Shown here: one piece after another, positions 1 through 11,530 of the stretch
Numbering within the stretch: position 1 is the first letter of the stretch
Layout of the letters: every line of letters starts with the position of its first letter
NCBI RefSeq assembly: GCF_030704535.1
Contig: NC_081813.1
Coordinates: 14,501,501-14,565,500 of the forward strand
DNA: 64,000 bases
Origin: Vitis vinifera
Taxonomy: Eukaryota > Streptophyta > Magnoliopsida > Vitales > Vitaceae
Direction of reading: 5' to 3'
Position numbers and translations under genes: made by a program
The notes under the pieces: generated by a model
Databases searched by the model: none
What the model saw: the letters and a program-made list of their open reading frames with translations, nothing else
What the model was told of the DNA's origin: nothing

Positions 1-277
1 ATCGTCTATATAGTGTCTCGCCACAGATCACGAATCGGGTGGCCAACTGTCTCAATGCTCTCCTATCCTTGGTCGTGGTGGCCTCAGGATATACGCCGAG
101 TCTCAAAAAGTGATATATGTCATGATACCATGGCAAACCATCATCTGGCTCTGCATCATCGATCAAGCAACAGTAAGCAGGAGCAGATCTCGACTCGATC
201 AACAAAGGTCGAACAGTGGCGTCAACGGGAATGTCGATCATGGAAGCTAGAGTAGCTAAAGCATCAGCAAACTGGTT
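1..277 (-). pseudogene. Continuation of the same pol frame beyond the TAG
   Basis: Beyond the stop at 278-280 the minus-strand frame remains open to position 1. It reads as the end of the second RNase H (NQFADALATLAS) followed by the linker that normally precedes integrase (for example GLPWYHDIYHFL near 120). Integrase itself should lie outside the window. This part could be translated only by reading through the stop, so it is annotated as the disconnected part of the polyprotein. Confidence 0.75.
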
Positions 278-3200
278 CTACGCTCTAGGCAGATGGGTAT
301 ATCTCAAATCATCAAATCTCCCAACCAGTAGCTCCAAATATGCATGATAAGGCTTAAGCTTCACATCTCTAGTCTTCCACTCGCCCTGAATCTGTCTCAA
401 TACCAGATTGGAGTCACCAAACACCTCCATCTGTCTAATCCCGAGCTCAAGGGCCGTCTCTAACCCCAAGATACAAGCCTCATACTCAACAATGTTGTTC
501 GTGGCAGGATGTCGATCCGAGAATGCCAAACGAACAGATCTGGGAATGTGATCACCATGAGGGGATATCAACAAGACGCCTATCCCATATCCAGAATGGT
601 TAGCTGCACCATCAAAGTACATGCGCCAACCCGACAGACTAGTCACAGCAGCGACATCCTCGTCTGGAAAGTCATCATCAATAGCTCTGGCATCAGAAAC
701 TGGTAATGAGGCTAAGTGATCTACGACAATGCTCCCTCTGATGGACTTCTGAGTGACATAATGGATGTCAAACTCAGTCAAAAGTACCAGCCATCTCATA
801 AGGCGACCAACGAGAGCGGGTCTGTCAAACAAATATCTCAGAGGATCTAGACGGGATATCAACTGCACTGAATACTCGGTCATGTAATGTCTCAATCGGC
901 GAGTGGCCCAAACCAATGCCAAACAATGACGCTCAATCATGACATACCTCGTCTCGTAGTCTAGCATCCTCTTACTCAGATAGTAAATGGCTCGATCCTT
1001 GCCCGAATCATCGAGCTGAGCTAACATGCAACCCAAGGCCACGTCTGATACGGACAAGTATAAGAGTAGAGGACGGCCTGGTGTAGGAGGCGCCAAAACA
1101 GGAGGTGACAACAAGTACTCTCTGATCCTCTCGAAGGCACGCTGGCACTGGTCATCCCAAACAGTAGGTTGACTCTTCCTCAAGAGTCGAAATATGGGCT
1201 CGCATATGTCTGTCAATCTGGCTATGAATCTACTGATGTACTGAAGTCTGCCCAGGAAGCCTCTGACCTCTCTCTCTGTCCTCGGCGCAGGCATGTCAAG
1301 AATGGCTCTAATCTTGTCCGGATCTACCTCTATGCCTCGCTCACTGACCATGTATCCCAAGAGTTTCCCAGAAGTCACTCCGAAAGTGCACTTCTTGGGA
1401 TTTAGTCTCAATCTGAACTGTCTGATCCTCTCAAAGAACCTCTCAAGAGCTGCCAAGTGATCTGATCTATCTCGGGATTTCACTATCATGTCGTCTACGT
1501 AAACCTCGACATCCCGATGCATCATGTCATGGAAGAGTGTGGTCGCTGCTCTCTGATATGTGGCTCCTGCGTTCTTCAATCCGAATGGCATGACTCTATA
1601 GCAATAAGTACCCCACTCGGTAATGAAGGACGTCTTCTCCATGTCCTCTGGAGCCATCAAGATCTGACTGTACCCGGAAAATCCGTCCATAAAGGACAAC
1701 ATCGAATGACCCGCCGTACTGTCAACTAGCATGTCGATGTGTGGAAGAGGAAAATCATCTTTAGGACTGGCCTTGTTGAGATCTCGGAAATCAACACAGA
1801 CTCTCACCTTGCCGTCCTTCTTGGGAACAGGGACGACATTGGCCAGCCACTCAGGGTACTCAACCACTGATAAAAATCCTACACTGAGCTGCTTCTGGAT
1901 CTCCTCTTTCACCTGCAAGCTCCAACGAGGGTGCAATCGTCTCAACTTCTGCTTAACCGGTCTGGCCTGGGGCAGAAGTGGCAAACGATGCTGGACGATA
2001 GATGGATCAAGGCCTAGCATGTCCTCATAGGACCATGCGAAAACGTCCAAGTAGGATCTGAGTAGCTGGATGAGGCTATCTCTCTCATCTGTAGACAAAT
2101 CCGATCCGATCCTCAACTCCCTAGGCTGATCTGCCGTGCCAAAGTCAACAATCTCGGTGTCCCCTACAGCAGGTGAAACTCTCTGATCAACGGGGTCTGA
2201 ATCGGAAGCAGGAGATGAGTCATCATCTGAATCATGCTGCGCAATCTCATCATCAATGTCAAAAATCTGTGATGTGGGTGAAGATGGTGCAGATAAATCA
2301 ATAACATGAGAGACAAGCAAATACTCAAAGGTGCTCAAATCCATAGATGAAAAGTCAGAAACATAGTCATGACGGGAGACAAATCCCGATAAAACATCAA
2401 AGGGGAGAGGTGGGTCCACAAGGTCGGACGCTCCCTCAACTAGGCCAAAAGGGCCATCAAACAAATCAACAGCAACTACAACATCCTCGACGACCTCTGG
2501 AGTGGGGGCAACCTGGATCTCCCCGGCGATCTCGAGGACGGACACCCCGAAGAGATCAAATGGTGAAGCGAGCTCCGGCGGAGCTATCTCCTCAGTCTGG
2601 CTCAAGCTCATCGCGAGCATCTCATCAATGTACTCGTCGCGCGGCACGGCTCCATCCTCTACGTCTCCAATCTCGGCAAAAGTCCCGTGATCATCGATCT
2701 CATCCGGGAAGCAAAGCGTCATAAGGCTCGTGCGATCTGGAGAGGGAGGAGCAATCAACACAGAAGCCGAAGGGCCAGGGGCTCCGTCACTCAACTGTAA
2801 CTGCTGGACGAGGCGCTGAAGCTCGGCCTCCTGAGTGGTGCTGAGTCCTCCGATGATCCCATCAGATGGTGCATGTGGCTCTGATGCCCTCACAAAGTAA
2901 TCGGCTAGGCTCATGGTGTATGGGCGGACAGGATAATAAAAGGGCGTATGAGTCAAGCGAGCCCTCACCCTCTCCCTGCGCAGCCGCGCCATATAACGAT
3001 AGTCGGCCTCAGTGGGAATGAATCCGAGCCCGAACGGTACATCGCGGTCCAGAAAGGTCACGAACTCTCTAGGCCCGTGCTGACGCAGTCCCAAACCCAT
3101 ACCAGGAAGATAAGACATGCTCCTCATAATATCGAGTACCACCGTGCTGCTGTGCTGGTCGAAGGACAGGGCTACAAAGTCTCGACAGAAGTCCTCCATC

Positions 3201-5842
3201 TCCAGAGTCTGCACCTCATCAAAGGTGAATCCGGTCAGAAAAAGATCATCATCAGCATGACTGATCTCAAGTACGGGCTCGGCCGAAATGAACATATCCC
3301 CTACAGACTGTACCACGACGACCCGGCCATCATGAATAAACTTCACCTTCTGATGAAGGGAAGAAGGAATAGCTCCGGCTCTATGGATCCATGGTCGGCC
3401 TAGAAGCAGGTTAAAGGATGTAGGAATCCTCAAAACCTGAAACACGGCAACAAAAGTGGCTGGACCAATCAGTAGCTCAATCTCTAGTGTACCCATGACC
3501 TCCCTCCGAGTGCTATCATACGCGCGAACGGTCTGAGTGGATGGGCCGAAATCGGATGGTGCGTATCCAAGAGCGATGGCGGTGGCCAGAGGACATACGT
3601 TCAGAGCCGAGCCATTGTCCAGAAGGACAGATGGAACTCGGCGACCTGAACAGCCAACAGATATATAGAGAGGACGCGTGTGGCCAGAACCCTCTGGTGG
3701 CAAGTCGTCATCGGAAAAGACGATACAAGTGGCTCTGCCAGCCGTCATCATATGAATGAGCCCCTCAGGAGTGGTCGTGGTATCAACTCTGATCTGGCTC
3801 AGAGCTCGAGTCAGTGTATCCGGATGAGTACTGGAGGACGCTAAAAGGCTCCAGATAGAAATACGAGCCTGAGTGCTCTGCAACTGCCTCAAAATCTCGT
3901 CATCCTCTGCTCTGACCTCCTCCTGGGATGACGTACCCCCTAAGGGTCTAGCGGCAGCGGCTGGAGGTGGCTGTCTCATCACTCTACCTCCTCGGAGAAT
4001 ATACTGAATGTCCAGAGTCTGAGAATCATCAACGTACGGAGCCTGAACCCCCGCAACATCCGGGATCAAGACAAAAGGCGTCCGGACACTATAATGCGGC
4101 AAAATCAATGGCTCAACGGTGGCAGCCTGCACGGATGCTGCCTCGGGAACTAATCGGAATGGAGCAGGCATCCGAGGACCCAAAGTCACCCCACTCGTCT
4201 CATAAATCACATCTGGCATGATAGGCTCTGGGTCTGAATCATCATCACTCAACATGTGGATGTGGTCATCGATCACATCAAACTCTAAGAAATGAATGCC
4301 ATCCGCTGGTGGAGGGACTGCATGTGTGGTGTGAGCAGGTAACGGGTTCGTGGTCACACTCGGCTGACCCAAGTGTACCAAACCCTGGTCGATCAAATCC
4401 TGAATGGCATGCCTCAAAGCAGTGCATCGATCAGTCTCGTGTCCAGGCCCCTGATGGTATGCACAGTGTAGATCCATCCTGAACTGAGGTGGAATCGGCT
4501 GAGGCGGTGGCCGAGGGGTGAGAGTAGTCAATAACCCAGCCTCTGTAAGCTTCCGAAGAGCCTGGCTCAACGGCATGCCTATCTGTGAAAACTGTCTCTG
4601 TGTCTTCAAAGCAAAAGGTGCAGAGGTCTGCTGAGCTCGAGGCCTAGGGTATGAAGGTGCGGGCCTCGGAGTGAACTGTGCAGCGTAACATGGCTGTCCA
4701 GTGGCCGTGTATGAAACAAGAGGCCTCTCAATGCCCTGAGTGGCATAGTAAGGTAGAGCCAATGGCTGAGCCTGATATGTCTGATCAAAAGCCGGGCAAG
4801 GTGCCCGTGGCCTGAACTGCTGAGGCGTGTAAGATGGATGAGTCTCTAGGAGCTGTGGGACCGACTGATGACGCCTAGGAGGCCTCTGACTGGAAGAACC
4901 GATAGCGCTCACATCTACTGGCCTCGGTCCTACGAATGGTTTCTTCCCCTTAACATCACTAGGGGAAGAATCTGTCCATAAACCTCTCGAGATACCGTCC
5001 TCGACATCATACAATGCCATAACTAGAGACCCAAAATCCGTGAACGGGGCCCCTACCACATGTCTGGCGATCCGTGGCTGCAGGCTCCTCAAAACCATCT
5101 GAATCTGGTCCCTCTCTGATGGTCTATCGATAATCTCAGCTATCTTCCCGCGCCAGCGGGAAATGAAAGAAGAAACAGACTCCTCCGCCCTCTGTCTCAA
5201 AGCCTCGAGCTCTCTCCTCGATACATCTACAACAGTGTTAAACGAAAACTGTCGTAGGAACTCCTGGGCCAAGTCGTCCCATGTGCGGCACCTCGAGGCC
5301 TCCAGAGATGCAAACCAACGCTGGGCCGCCCCACTCAAAGATAGTGGGAAAAGAGTAATCATCTGAGGCTCGTCCAGTCCATGAGCCCTCATCACGGTGC
5401 TGTACAATCGGAGATGGAGGAGTGGACAACCAATGCCAGTATACCTCTCAATGTCAGGCATCCTGAACTTAGCCGGCAAGCTGGCTACCGGCACTCCATC
5501 AAAACCCTCCCAAGTAATGGCTCTGTCGGAAGTCCTCAACTGCCTCAACCCCTGCTCAAGCCTATCCATGCGAGCATGTGGGTCCTCTGAGGTCGGGGTA
5601 GGCACGGTGGCGGGAGGCGGAGCAACCTCGGTCTGGCTATGTAGGGTAAACGGCATGGCCTGTGGTGCTGACTGACTAGGTGGAGGGGGTGGTGGCACTA
5701 TATGGTCATACTGGGCACCATCCGGGGGCGGGACCTGCTGGGCCTGCTGCCCATCTATCCTCCGGCCAAGGCTAGCTATAGCCTCCTGAATCGAAGCCAT
5801 GGCCTCAGCGAACTGATCGACGGTAACTATCTGTGAATCCAT
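278..5842 (-). CDS. Retrotransposon gag-protease-RT-RNase H polyprotein, ends at in-frame stop
   Basis: The frame is open for about 1,905 codons from 5995, but the codon at 5995 is GTG. I prefer the ATG at 5842 (residue 52 of the open frame, MDSQIVTVDQ), which begins a typical gag. In residues of the full open frame: a gag domain at about 190-300, a zinc-knuckle-like CAYHQGPGHETDRC at about 510, an aspartic protease with DNGSALNV near 793, reverse transcriptase at about 1330-1560 with YVDD near 1498, a first RNase H near 1640, and a second RNase H from about 1790 (YFDGAANHSG). The frame ends in a TAG at 280-278, inside the last RNase H. The same frame stays open beyond it to the window edge, so the stop looks like a single nonsense mutation. 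Supplies capsid, protease and reverse transcription functions to the element. Confidence 0.9.
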   Translation of the reverse strand: MDSQIVTVDQFAEAMASIQEAIASLGRRIDGQQAQQVPPPDGAQYDHIVPPPPPPSQSAPQAMPFTLHSQTEVAPPPATVPTPTSEDPHARMDRLEQGLRQLRTSDRAITWEGFDGVPVASLPAKFRMPDIERYTGIGCPLLHLRLYSTVMRAHGLDEPQMITLFPLSLSGAAQRWFASLEASRCRTWDDLAQEFLRQFSFNTVVDVSRRELEALRQRAEESVSSFISRWRGKIAEIIDRPSERDQIQMVLRSLQPRIARHVVGAPFTDFGSLVMALYDVEDGISRGLWTDSSPSDVKGKKPFVGPRPVDVSAIGSSSQRPPRRHQSVPQLLETHPSYTPQQFRPRAPCPAFDQTYQAQPLALPYYATQGIERPLVSYTATGQPCYAAQFTPRPAPSYPRPRAQQTSAPFALKTQRQFSQIGMPLSQALRKLTEAGLLTTLTPRPPPQPIPPQFRMDLHCAYHQGPGHETDRCTALRHAIQDLIDQGLVHLGQPSVTTNPLPAHTTHAVPPPADGIHFLEFDVIDDHIHMLSDDDSDPEPIMPDVIYETSGVTLGPRMPAPFRLVPEAASVQAATVEPLILPHYSVRTPFVLIPDVAGVQAPYVDDSQTLDIQYILRGGRVMRQPPPAAAARPLGGTSSQEEVRAEDDEILRQLQSTQARISIWSLLASSSTHPDTLTRALSQIRVDTTTTPEGLIHMMTAGRATCIVFSDDDLPPEGSGHTRPLYISVGCSGRRVPSVLLDNGSALNVCPLATAIALGYAPSDFGPSTQTVRAYDSTRREVMGTLEIELLIGPATFVAVFQVLRIPTSFNLLLGRPWIHRAGAIPSSLHQKVKFIHDGRVVVVQSVGDMFISAEPVLEISHADDDLFLTGFTFDEVQTLEMEDFCRDFVALSFDQHSSTVVLDIMRSMSYLPGMGLGLRQHGPREFVTFLDRDVPFGLGFIPTEADYRYMARLRRERVRARLTHTPFYYPVRPYTMSLADYFVRASEPHAPSDGIIGGLSTTQEAELQRLVQQLQLSDGAPGPSASVLIAPPSPDRTSLMTLCFPDEIDDHGTFAEIGDVEDGAVPRDEYIDEMLAMSLSQTEEIAPPELASPFDLFGVSVLEIAGEIQVAPTPEVVEDVVVAVDLFDGPFGLVEGASDLVDPPLPFDVLSGFVSRHDYVSDFSSMDLSTFEYLLVSHVIDLSAPSSPTSQIFDIDDEIAQHDSDDDSSPASDSDPVDQRVSPAVGDTEIVDFGTADQPRELRIGSDLSTDERDSLIQLLRSYLDVFAWSYEDMLGLDPSIVQHRLPLLPQARPVKQKLRRLHPRWSLQVKEEIQKQLSVGFLSVVEYPEWLANVVPVPKKDGKVRVCVDFRDLNKASPKDDFPLPHIDMLVDSTAGHSMLSFMDGFSGYSQILMAPEDMEKTSFITEWGTYCYRVMPFGLKNAGATYQRAATTLFHDMMHRDVEVYVDDMIVKSRDRSDHLAALERFFERIRQFRLRLNPKKCTFGVTSGKLLGYMVSERGIEVDPDKIRAILDMPAPRTEREVRGFLGRLQYISRFIARLTDICEPIFRLLRKSQPTVWDDQCQRAFERIREYLLSPPVLAPPTPGRPLLLYLSVSDVALGCMLAQLDDSGKDRAIYYLSKRMLDYETRYVMIERHCLALVWATRRLRHYMTEYSVQLISRLDPLRYLFDRPALVGRLMRWLVLLTEFDIHYVTQKSIRGSIVVDHLASLPVSDARAIDDDFPDEDVAAVTSLSGWRMYFDGAANHSGYGIGVLLISPHGDHIPRSVRLAFSDRHPATNNIVEYEACILGLETALELGIRQMEVFGDSNLVLRQIQGEWKTRDVKLKPYHAYLELLVGRFDDLRYTHLPRA

Positions 5843-7180
5843 ATCCCTCTGATCTGATCTCTGGTCTAACTGGTCCGATGCCCTGATCAATCTACCCCCA
5901 ACTCTGATCCAAGAAGTCGAACCCAGACTGAACGTATCGGTACTCCTGTAGATAGTGGAAATACTAGATAAGGTGCGGGGTAAAGGAAACTTCACAAAGA
6001 ATGTCTATCAAATGTGTCAAAAGGTAGCCTAGAAGCAAACAAACTGATATCCAATCTTGAGCAGATATATAAGAGACTACTGCGAAGGTAACCAAACCTG
6101 TTACTACTGAACCGGCTCTGAAGGCCCACAGATGCACCCACGTGTAGGGAGGGAGTCCTAATCGGAGGATCTACAGCTCAACCTACAAGGTGAAGGGTGG
6201 CTCTAAATGGATATGGGTGGACTTCAAAAGATCCCTAGCAGAAGCGATCGTACCCTCCGGCGGTACGCAACCATCTGCACGCCTCAAAAAGAGACGGGGT
6301 GCTTCCATGCAAGGTGGTCATCACCTCGACACATGCACTACCTCGACATCCCAGGGGGTTTCCTATGGTGAAACCTCTCAAACTCTCGACGCTCAATGGT
6401 CAACTAAAGTGCACAGTGAATGGTGTGGGTGCATCCGAAAACCCTAAGAATCTAGAGCAAAAGAGGAAACACACTGGTCGCACGACTATCCATGAAACCT
6501 AGCTCGGGGCTATACAGGTCTTCAATGATCGGAATCCAATCGACATCAAAGTGTTGCTCTCCTCCAGAATGCTCCCGTGCATCGATATAGCCCGTCGCTA
6601 GACCCTACTCCTAATCTCTGGCTCGGTCAGAGAGCAAGCACACAGAAGGTCTCACACTTGCAATAGTGAGAACCGAGATGAAAGGAATGATCGAGACCAA
6701 GAGATTTGGAAGTAAGGGGATAGAAGTGAGACCCACATATACAAGCGACATGCAATCATGTAGAGGGAGGGCAGTCATGCATCATACAGTCAGGCAGAGC
6801 AGAATATATCACTCATGTACACACAAGATAAGCGAGAATACGACAATCAAGACGAATAGTGATACAAACATCATGCTTAAAGACGATCAAAATAGTATAC
6901 AAGTCAGAGAATCAACATGTCAAGCCGAGTGATATACAATGGTGAGTGCATGCATGTGAAGTGATCAGAAAAATCATGCCAAAATCAGAATCAATACACT
7001 AAGCAATGCAATAAGATCAATCATCAATAACCCAGCATGTCAAAATCTCAAACGAATACGACATCTAAGCATGTGTCAAGAAATCCTCAATGTGCAATCA
7101 AGAGATGAGCATCCACTGATCGTCCAATCAAATGCCACGTTTGCTTCACTCTAAGTTCAAGCTTGACCCTCTAAAAGTTT
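5843..7180 (-). other. Untranslated leader between primer site and gag
   Basis: About 1.3 kb lie between the primer binding site and the gag ATG. I see no conserved domain here. The short open frames are unconvincing. The first 153 bases before the ATG share the gag frame but have only a GTG start. Long leaders are common in Tat/Ogre elements and may carry packaging signals. Confidence 0.55.
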
Positions 7181-7197
7181 CCCCAGTGGAGTCGCCA
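7181..7197 (-). promoter_or_regulatory. Primer binding site, tRNA-Arg type
   Basis: The minus strand reads TGGCGACTCCACTGGGG three bases inside the LTR. It begins with the TGG that pairs with a tRNA CCA end. It matches the 3' end of plant tRNA-Arg, as I recall it, with one mismatch. Tat/Ogre elements are known to use this type of primer. Confidence 0.75.
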
Positions 7198-7200
7198 TTT

Positions 7201-10200
7201 TGTGGACCCCGCATTTCGGCTCATGCGTTTCCCACTCGATGGCGAGCTCGATTTTTACTTGAAAAATTGATTTGTTGACTAAAAATGACTTGGAGTCGCC
7301 ACTTATTTTTGTTTTATATTTAAAAGGGTAAACAAAATAAGAAAGAAAACCCTAAGTGTGACTCCTTGTTTTGGAAAAGATGGTCTGTGAAAAACCAGAT
7401 CGGGTTCGGGGGTCAGGTTACTTATCAGGAAGGTACGGAAAAAAACCGTAGCACCCTTCTAAGTCCCTAAAGTCGGGTCTCTACTAATAAAATGAAGTTG
7501 ACGTGACAATTGATGAGTAAGTCAATGAATACTTTGAATGATCATGCACACGTAAGAATCGAGACATGTATAGACAACGATTAGAGGGAAAATGGGTACA
7601 TACCTGGGCAACGAGCCACCATGCGCTATCCATAGAGAGGGTTAGTACACCATATAGAGCACAAAACATATCCATGCATCACTAAACAGGGATTAGAATT
7701 GTTCGAAGAAAAACTGGATTTTTTAAATTCATTTGAGAATCAGAATCTTATAAATTATTCGAAAATTGGATTCTTAGGAATTAAATGTAAGAATGAGAAC
7801 TTTTAGAAATTAAATTTGAAAGAAAATTGGGATTTTGAAGGGTTATTTGAAAGTTCGGGATTTTTAAGAAAAATTAAGTTACGAAGATCGGGATTATGGG
7901 AGTTAAATTTTGAAAGGGATCGGAATCTTAAGTTATTTGAGACATGGAAATTATGAAGGTTGATGTGTAAAAAATGGATATCTTAGAAATCATTCGAAGA
8001 CAAAATCTATAGAAATAATGAAATAGATGATAATAATAATGACGATAATAAGTAGCGGGGTAAATACGGGAATTGGAGCATGGGAAACTAGAAGTTAAGT
8101 TCGGAGATAGAACAATTGGAAATTCAAATAGCTAAATTCAGGAATCGGAATTTTGAAGAATTAGACTCTAATGATTGAAATTTTTAAGAGAAATAAATGG
8201 GTAAGTATGGAGTAATGTTACCGATTAATCAAAACAATATTTGGGTGGATGAATGTAGGATAATGATTCCAATTGAGTAACATAAGGTTTAAGCGGATTA
8301 TTGAAATATTAAATTATCAAAATAAATATGGGATAATGATCCTAATAGATGGAAATAAGGTTTAAACGAAATATTGAAAAATTAGGTTAAGGCACGGGAT
8401 TTTCGAAGGATTAGACTTTAAATAGATAGGTAAATAGGGGTGGATAATTCTAATGAATGAAAAATGAGATTTGAACTAATTATTGAAGAATTAAGTTAAG
8501 GCATGGGATTTTCGAAGGATTAGACTTTAAATAAGTAAAGGAACATAGGATACTAATTCTGATTAAAGAAAATAACATTTAGACAAATAGTGGGGTTTTA
8601 GGATTGAGAATTAAATTATGACATTGGATCTTTTAAAAGGGGCGGATTTTGGATAAATAAACTAATATAGGATGATAATACTAATTAACGAAAATAATCA
8701 TTTAAACCGAATAAAAAGAATAGTGGAATTTTTAGGGGTTTGAAAATTAAATTAGGACATCTGGTTTCTAAAGGATTGGATTTTAAATAACTAAACTCAT
8801 ATAGGATGATAATACTAATTAACGAAAATAACATTTAAACGAAATAAAAAGAATAGTGGAATTTTTAGGGGTTTGAAAATTAAGTTAGAACATTGAATTT
8901 TTAAAGAGTTGGACCTGAAATGAATAAAAAGATAGGGGATAAGAATTCTAGTTAACGAAAATAACAATTAGGCGAATAATAGAATTTCGAAGGTTGAAAG
9001 TTAAATTGAGATTTTTGAAAGATTTGACTTTAAATAAATATAGGATGATGATTCTAATTGATAAAAATGAAATTTAAACAAATTGTAGAATTTTTAGGAT
9101 TGAAAAATTAAATTTAAAAAAAAAATATATATATACGGAATGTTTGAAGGATTAGACTTTAAATAACTAAATAAATACGGGATTGTAACTCTAAGTGATG
9201 AAAATAAAATTGAGTTGAATTGTAGAGTTTTTAGGATTTGAAAGATTAAATTAAAACATGGAATTTTTTAAGGATTAAACTTTAAATAACTAGATAAATA
9301 CGTGATAATAATTCTAATTGACGTACATGAGATTTAAACGACTTATGGAGAAATTAAATTAAGACCTGTGATTTTTAAAAGGGTTAGACTTTAAATAACT
9401 ATATATGTATGAGATAATGATTCTATTTGATAAAAATAAGATTTAAACGAACTATTGAAAAATTAAATTGAGGCATGAGATTTTTTTAAAAGGGTTAGAC
9501 TTTAAATAACTATATAAATATGGAATTAATCACTCTATTTAATGAAAATGAGATTTTAACGAGTATTTGAAGGATTAAATTCAAACATAGGATTTTTGAA
9601 GGATTACTTAAAGACCTAAGTTTTGAAAATGGAATGTAAAGTCTAGAATGTAGAAACTTATTTGAGTCCAATATAAATTAATTTATACAAAAGTTTTTCA
9701 TATATGGTGATTAGACATAATTAAAATATAAATTATTTTGTGTTTCAAAAAACGATGTTTACCCCTAATGATTTATCCGTTAGTTATGCTCAAGTCAAAT
9801 TAAAGAAGGTAGGTAATAATGTAATAAGGTGTAATAAAAAAATAAATAATAAATAGATTATGAGGATTAGGAGTTTAGAGATTTTTTTTTAGAGCTGGGG
9901 CAGCCAAGTGGGCTAACCCAACATCGCCTTGGACCATGAGGGTAGCTAGTTTGAGGAACAATGAGGCTCCTCATCAATGCGTGGGCTAGGCTCCAAACCC
10001 AAGCCCAAATCCGAACCATGGGCCCGCCCCAAAACAGCCATTTCCATTACAAACTTGGGCTTGGGCTCAAATCTGCACCCGCCACCACCAGAAAAACCCA
10101 CATTGCCGCCTTTGACACTTTGAGCCTGAACTTCGCCTCCTCGTTTAAGCTCGTCAGTGACGAACCGTACACCACCTTCCCCCATCGAACCTGAAGGCTC

Positions 10201-11530
10201 CAACTGCCCTGACCGCCGCCCCCCGACGCCGCCGGATTTCTTCAAGTCGTCTCCGGTAGTCGGCGCTGCACGTGACCCTGTCGTCGGCTGCCGCTCCTTG
10301 TGCTGATCCTGCCGCTTAGATATGTGAAGGCCATTGCTGAGCTGGTGAGATGGGATTCGCGTACCCATTGATGACTTAAAGAGAGGATCTACAGAGAGGA
10401 AGGTAGAGAAGGAGCGAAATGGAGAGGTGCTTTAGAGAGAGAAAAGGTGGTGATGGAAAGAGGAAGGGTGACGACGTGCATGTACAGTCCTCATGCTCGC
10501 GGAAGGGATGATGAAAATGAGAGGGTGGTGTTTCTGATGGGTGGTGAGATGAGGGTAGCCATGCTCATATAGTGCTGTGTTATCCATTCTTTCAATGTGG
10601 TAAAAGTGCAATCTTTTCAAAAGGCCCCAACAGCACCACTATCCCCACTAAGAAGCTGTTAAGCAGGATATGGAAAGAATGGATGATTCCTTCCCATGTC
10701 TAGATCTTTTAACATTCCATGAAAAAAAAACCAACTGCATCTATGGAATTCCTGATGGTATAAACCAATGGCTGAGAAGATCCGGGTAACAAAGATGGAC
10801 CAGGAACTATACCAAGCCTGAGAGATCTAGGTAAAAGAGAAAAAAAAAAAAAACTTACCGAAGGACTTTTCCTGCTCATTGGGTCATTGTAAATACAGCT
10901 GCATTGTTAACCTTGGGAACTATTGTCGTCAAGTCAATAGTGGCATAACACAAAGAATCCATGGCAGACTTATGAAACATTGTACAAGTAGCTGCAGTGT
11001 AGCATAGGCTTTGTGTATCTAGCATAGAAAATACCTGGACCAAAACGAGAAGCTCCTCCTCTGCTCAGCTCGAAATCACCTCCCTATAGCTCCTCTTGCT
11101 TACAGCTTCTCCATGGCTTTCAAACTCTTCTTCTCAGTTCTCTCTCACTCTCCCTCATGCACTCAAAATTTTCCAGAACCCTCTATCTCAGGAAAAACTC
11201 ACCCCCCTACCCTTACTCTGTTTTTTTCCATTTTCTCCCTTTTTTTTTCTTTTCCTTGTTTTTCCCTCAGATCCCCTCTCTATCTTCCTTGGCAAGCCAC
11301 TACTTGCCCTACTGTTCCTCGCATCAGCAGCATGGCCCTCCAATCACCAGCATGGCCCCTGCCATCTTGACTTGTTGCACATCCCATCTCTCGTAGCTGC
11401 CTTCATGCCGAAAGGGGTCCCCCCACTTGCCTAAGGTGCTGCTAGCTGCTAGTGATCCCGAGACACCTTTCCAATGTTATTGTATATATAAAAAAACCTA
11501 AAGTCCCCGGCCCTTGAAAGGGGGTCTACA
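7201..11530 (-). repeat. 5' LTR of the Tat-like element, about 4.33 kb
   Basis: The plus strand starts TGTGGACCCC at 7201 and ends GGGGTCTACA at 11530. These are inverted termini with one mismatch and the usual TG...CA ends, and the primer site lies three bases away. The LTR has two parts: an AT-rich stretch of degenerate tandem repeats (about 7690-9640) and a GC-richer part (about 9880-11530). The minus-strand promoter would lie in the latter, but I cannot place a TATA box with confidence. Short open frames inside (for example 9946-10368) are low-complexity and look accidental. Confidence 0.8.
7690..9640. repeat. Degenerate tandem repeats inside the LTR
   Basis: A unit of roughly 110-135 bp recurs many times with heavy divergence. 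Recurring words are ggattagactttaaata, then a gap, then ataatgattctaatt, then gaaaataagatttaaacga. Unit length varies because of indels. The repeats account for nearly half of the LTR length. Confidence 0.7.

Larger units (their letters stand above)
1..11530 (-). mobile_element. Ty3/gypsy LTR retrotransposon, Tat/Ogre-like, 3' part outside window
   Basis: Reading on the minus strand from right to left, the parts come in the order of an LTR retrotransposon: LTR (7201-11530), primer binding site (7181-7197), leader, then gag, protease, reverse transcriptase and RNase H in one frame (5842-278), with pol continuing past position 1. Integrase and the 3' LTR are outside the window. The Tat/Ogre assignment rests on the tRNA-Arg-type primer site, a second RNase H domain after the first, and the very long LTR. 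The five bases outside the LTR (ctaac, 11531-11535) would be the target duplication, but the other side is not visible. The long open frame suggests a fairly young insertion. Confidence 0.9.

Noticed and set aside
2347..3403. Plus-strand open frames across the retrotransposon
   Set aside because: Antisense shadows of the gag-pol frame.
9946..10368. Open frame of 140 codons inside the LTR
   Set aside because: Low-complexity Gly/Arg-rich composition, overlaps open frames on the other strand, and lies wholly within an LTR. It reflects GC content rather than a gene.
11096..11434. Overlapping Phe/Ser/Pro-rich open frames
   Set aside because: Pyrimidine-rich LTR sequence translated in several frames at once; no motif.
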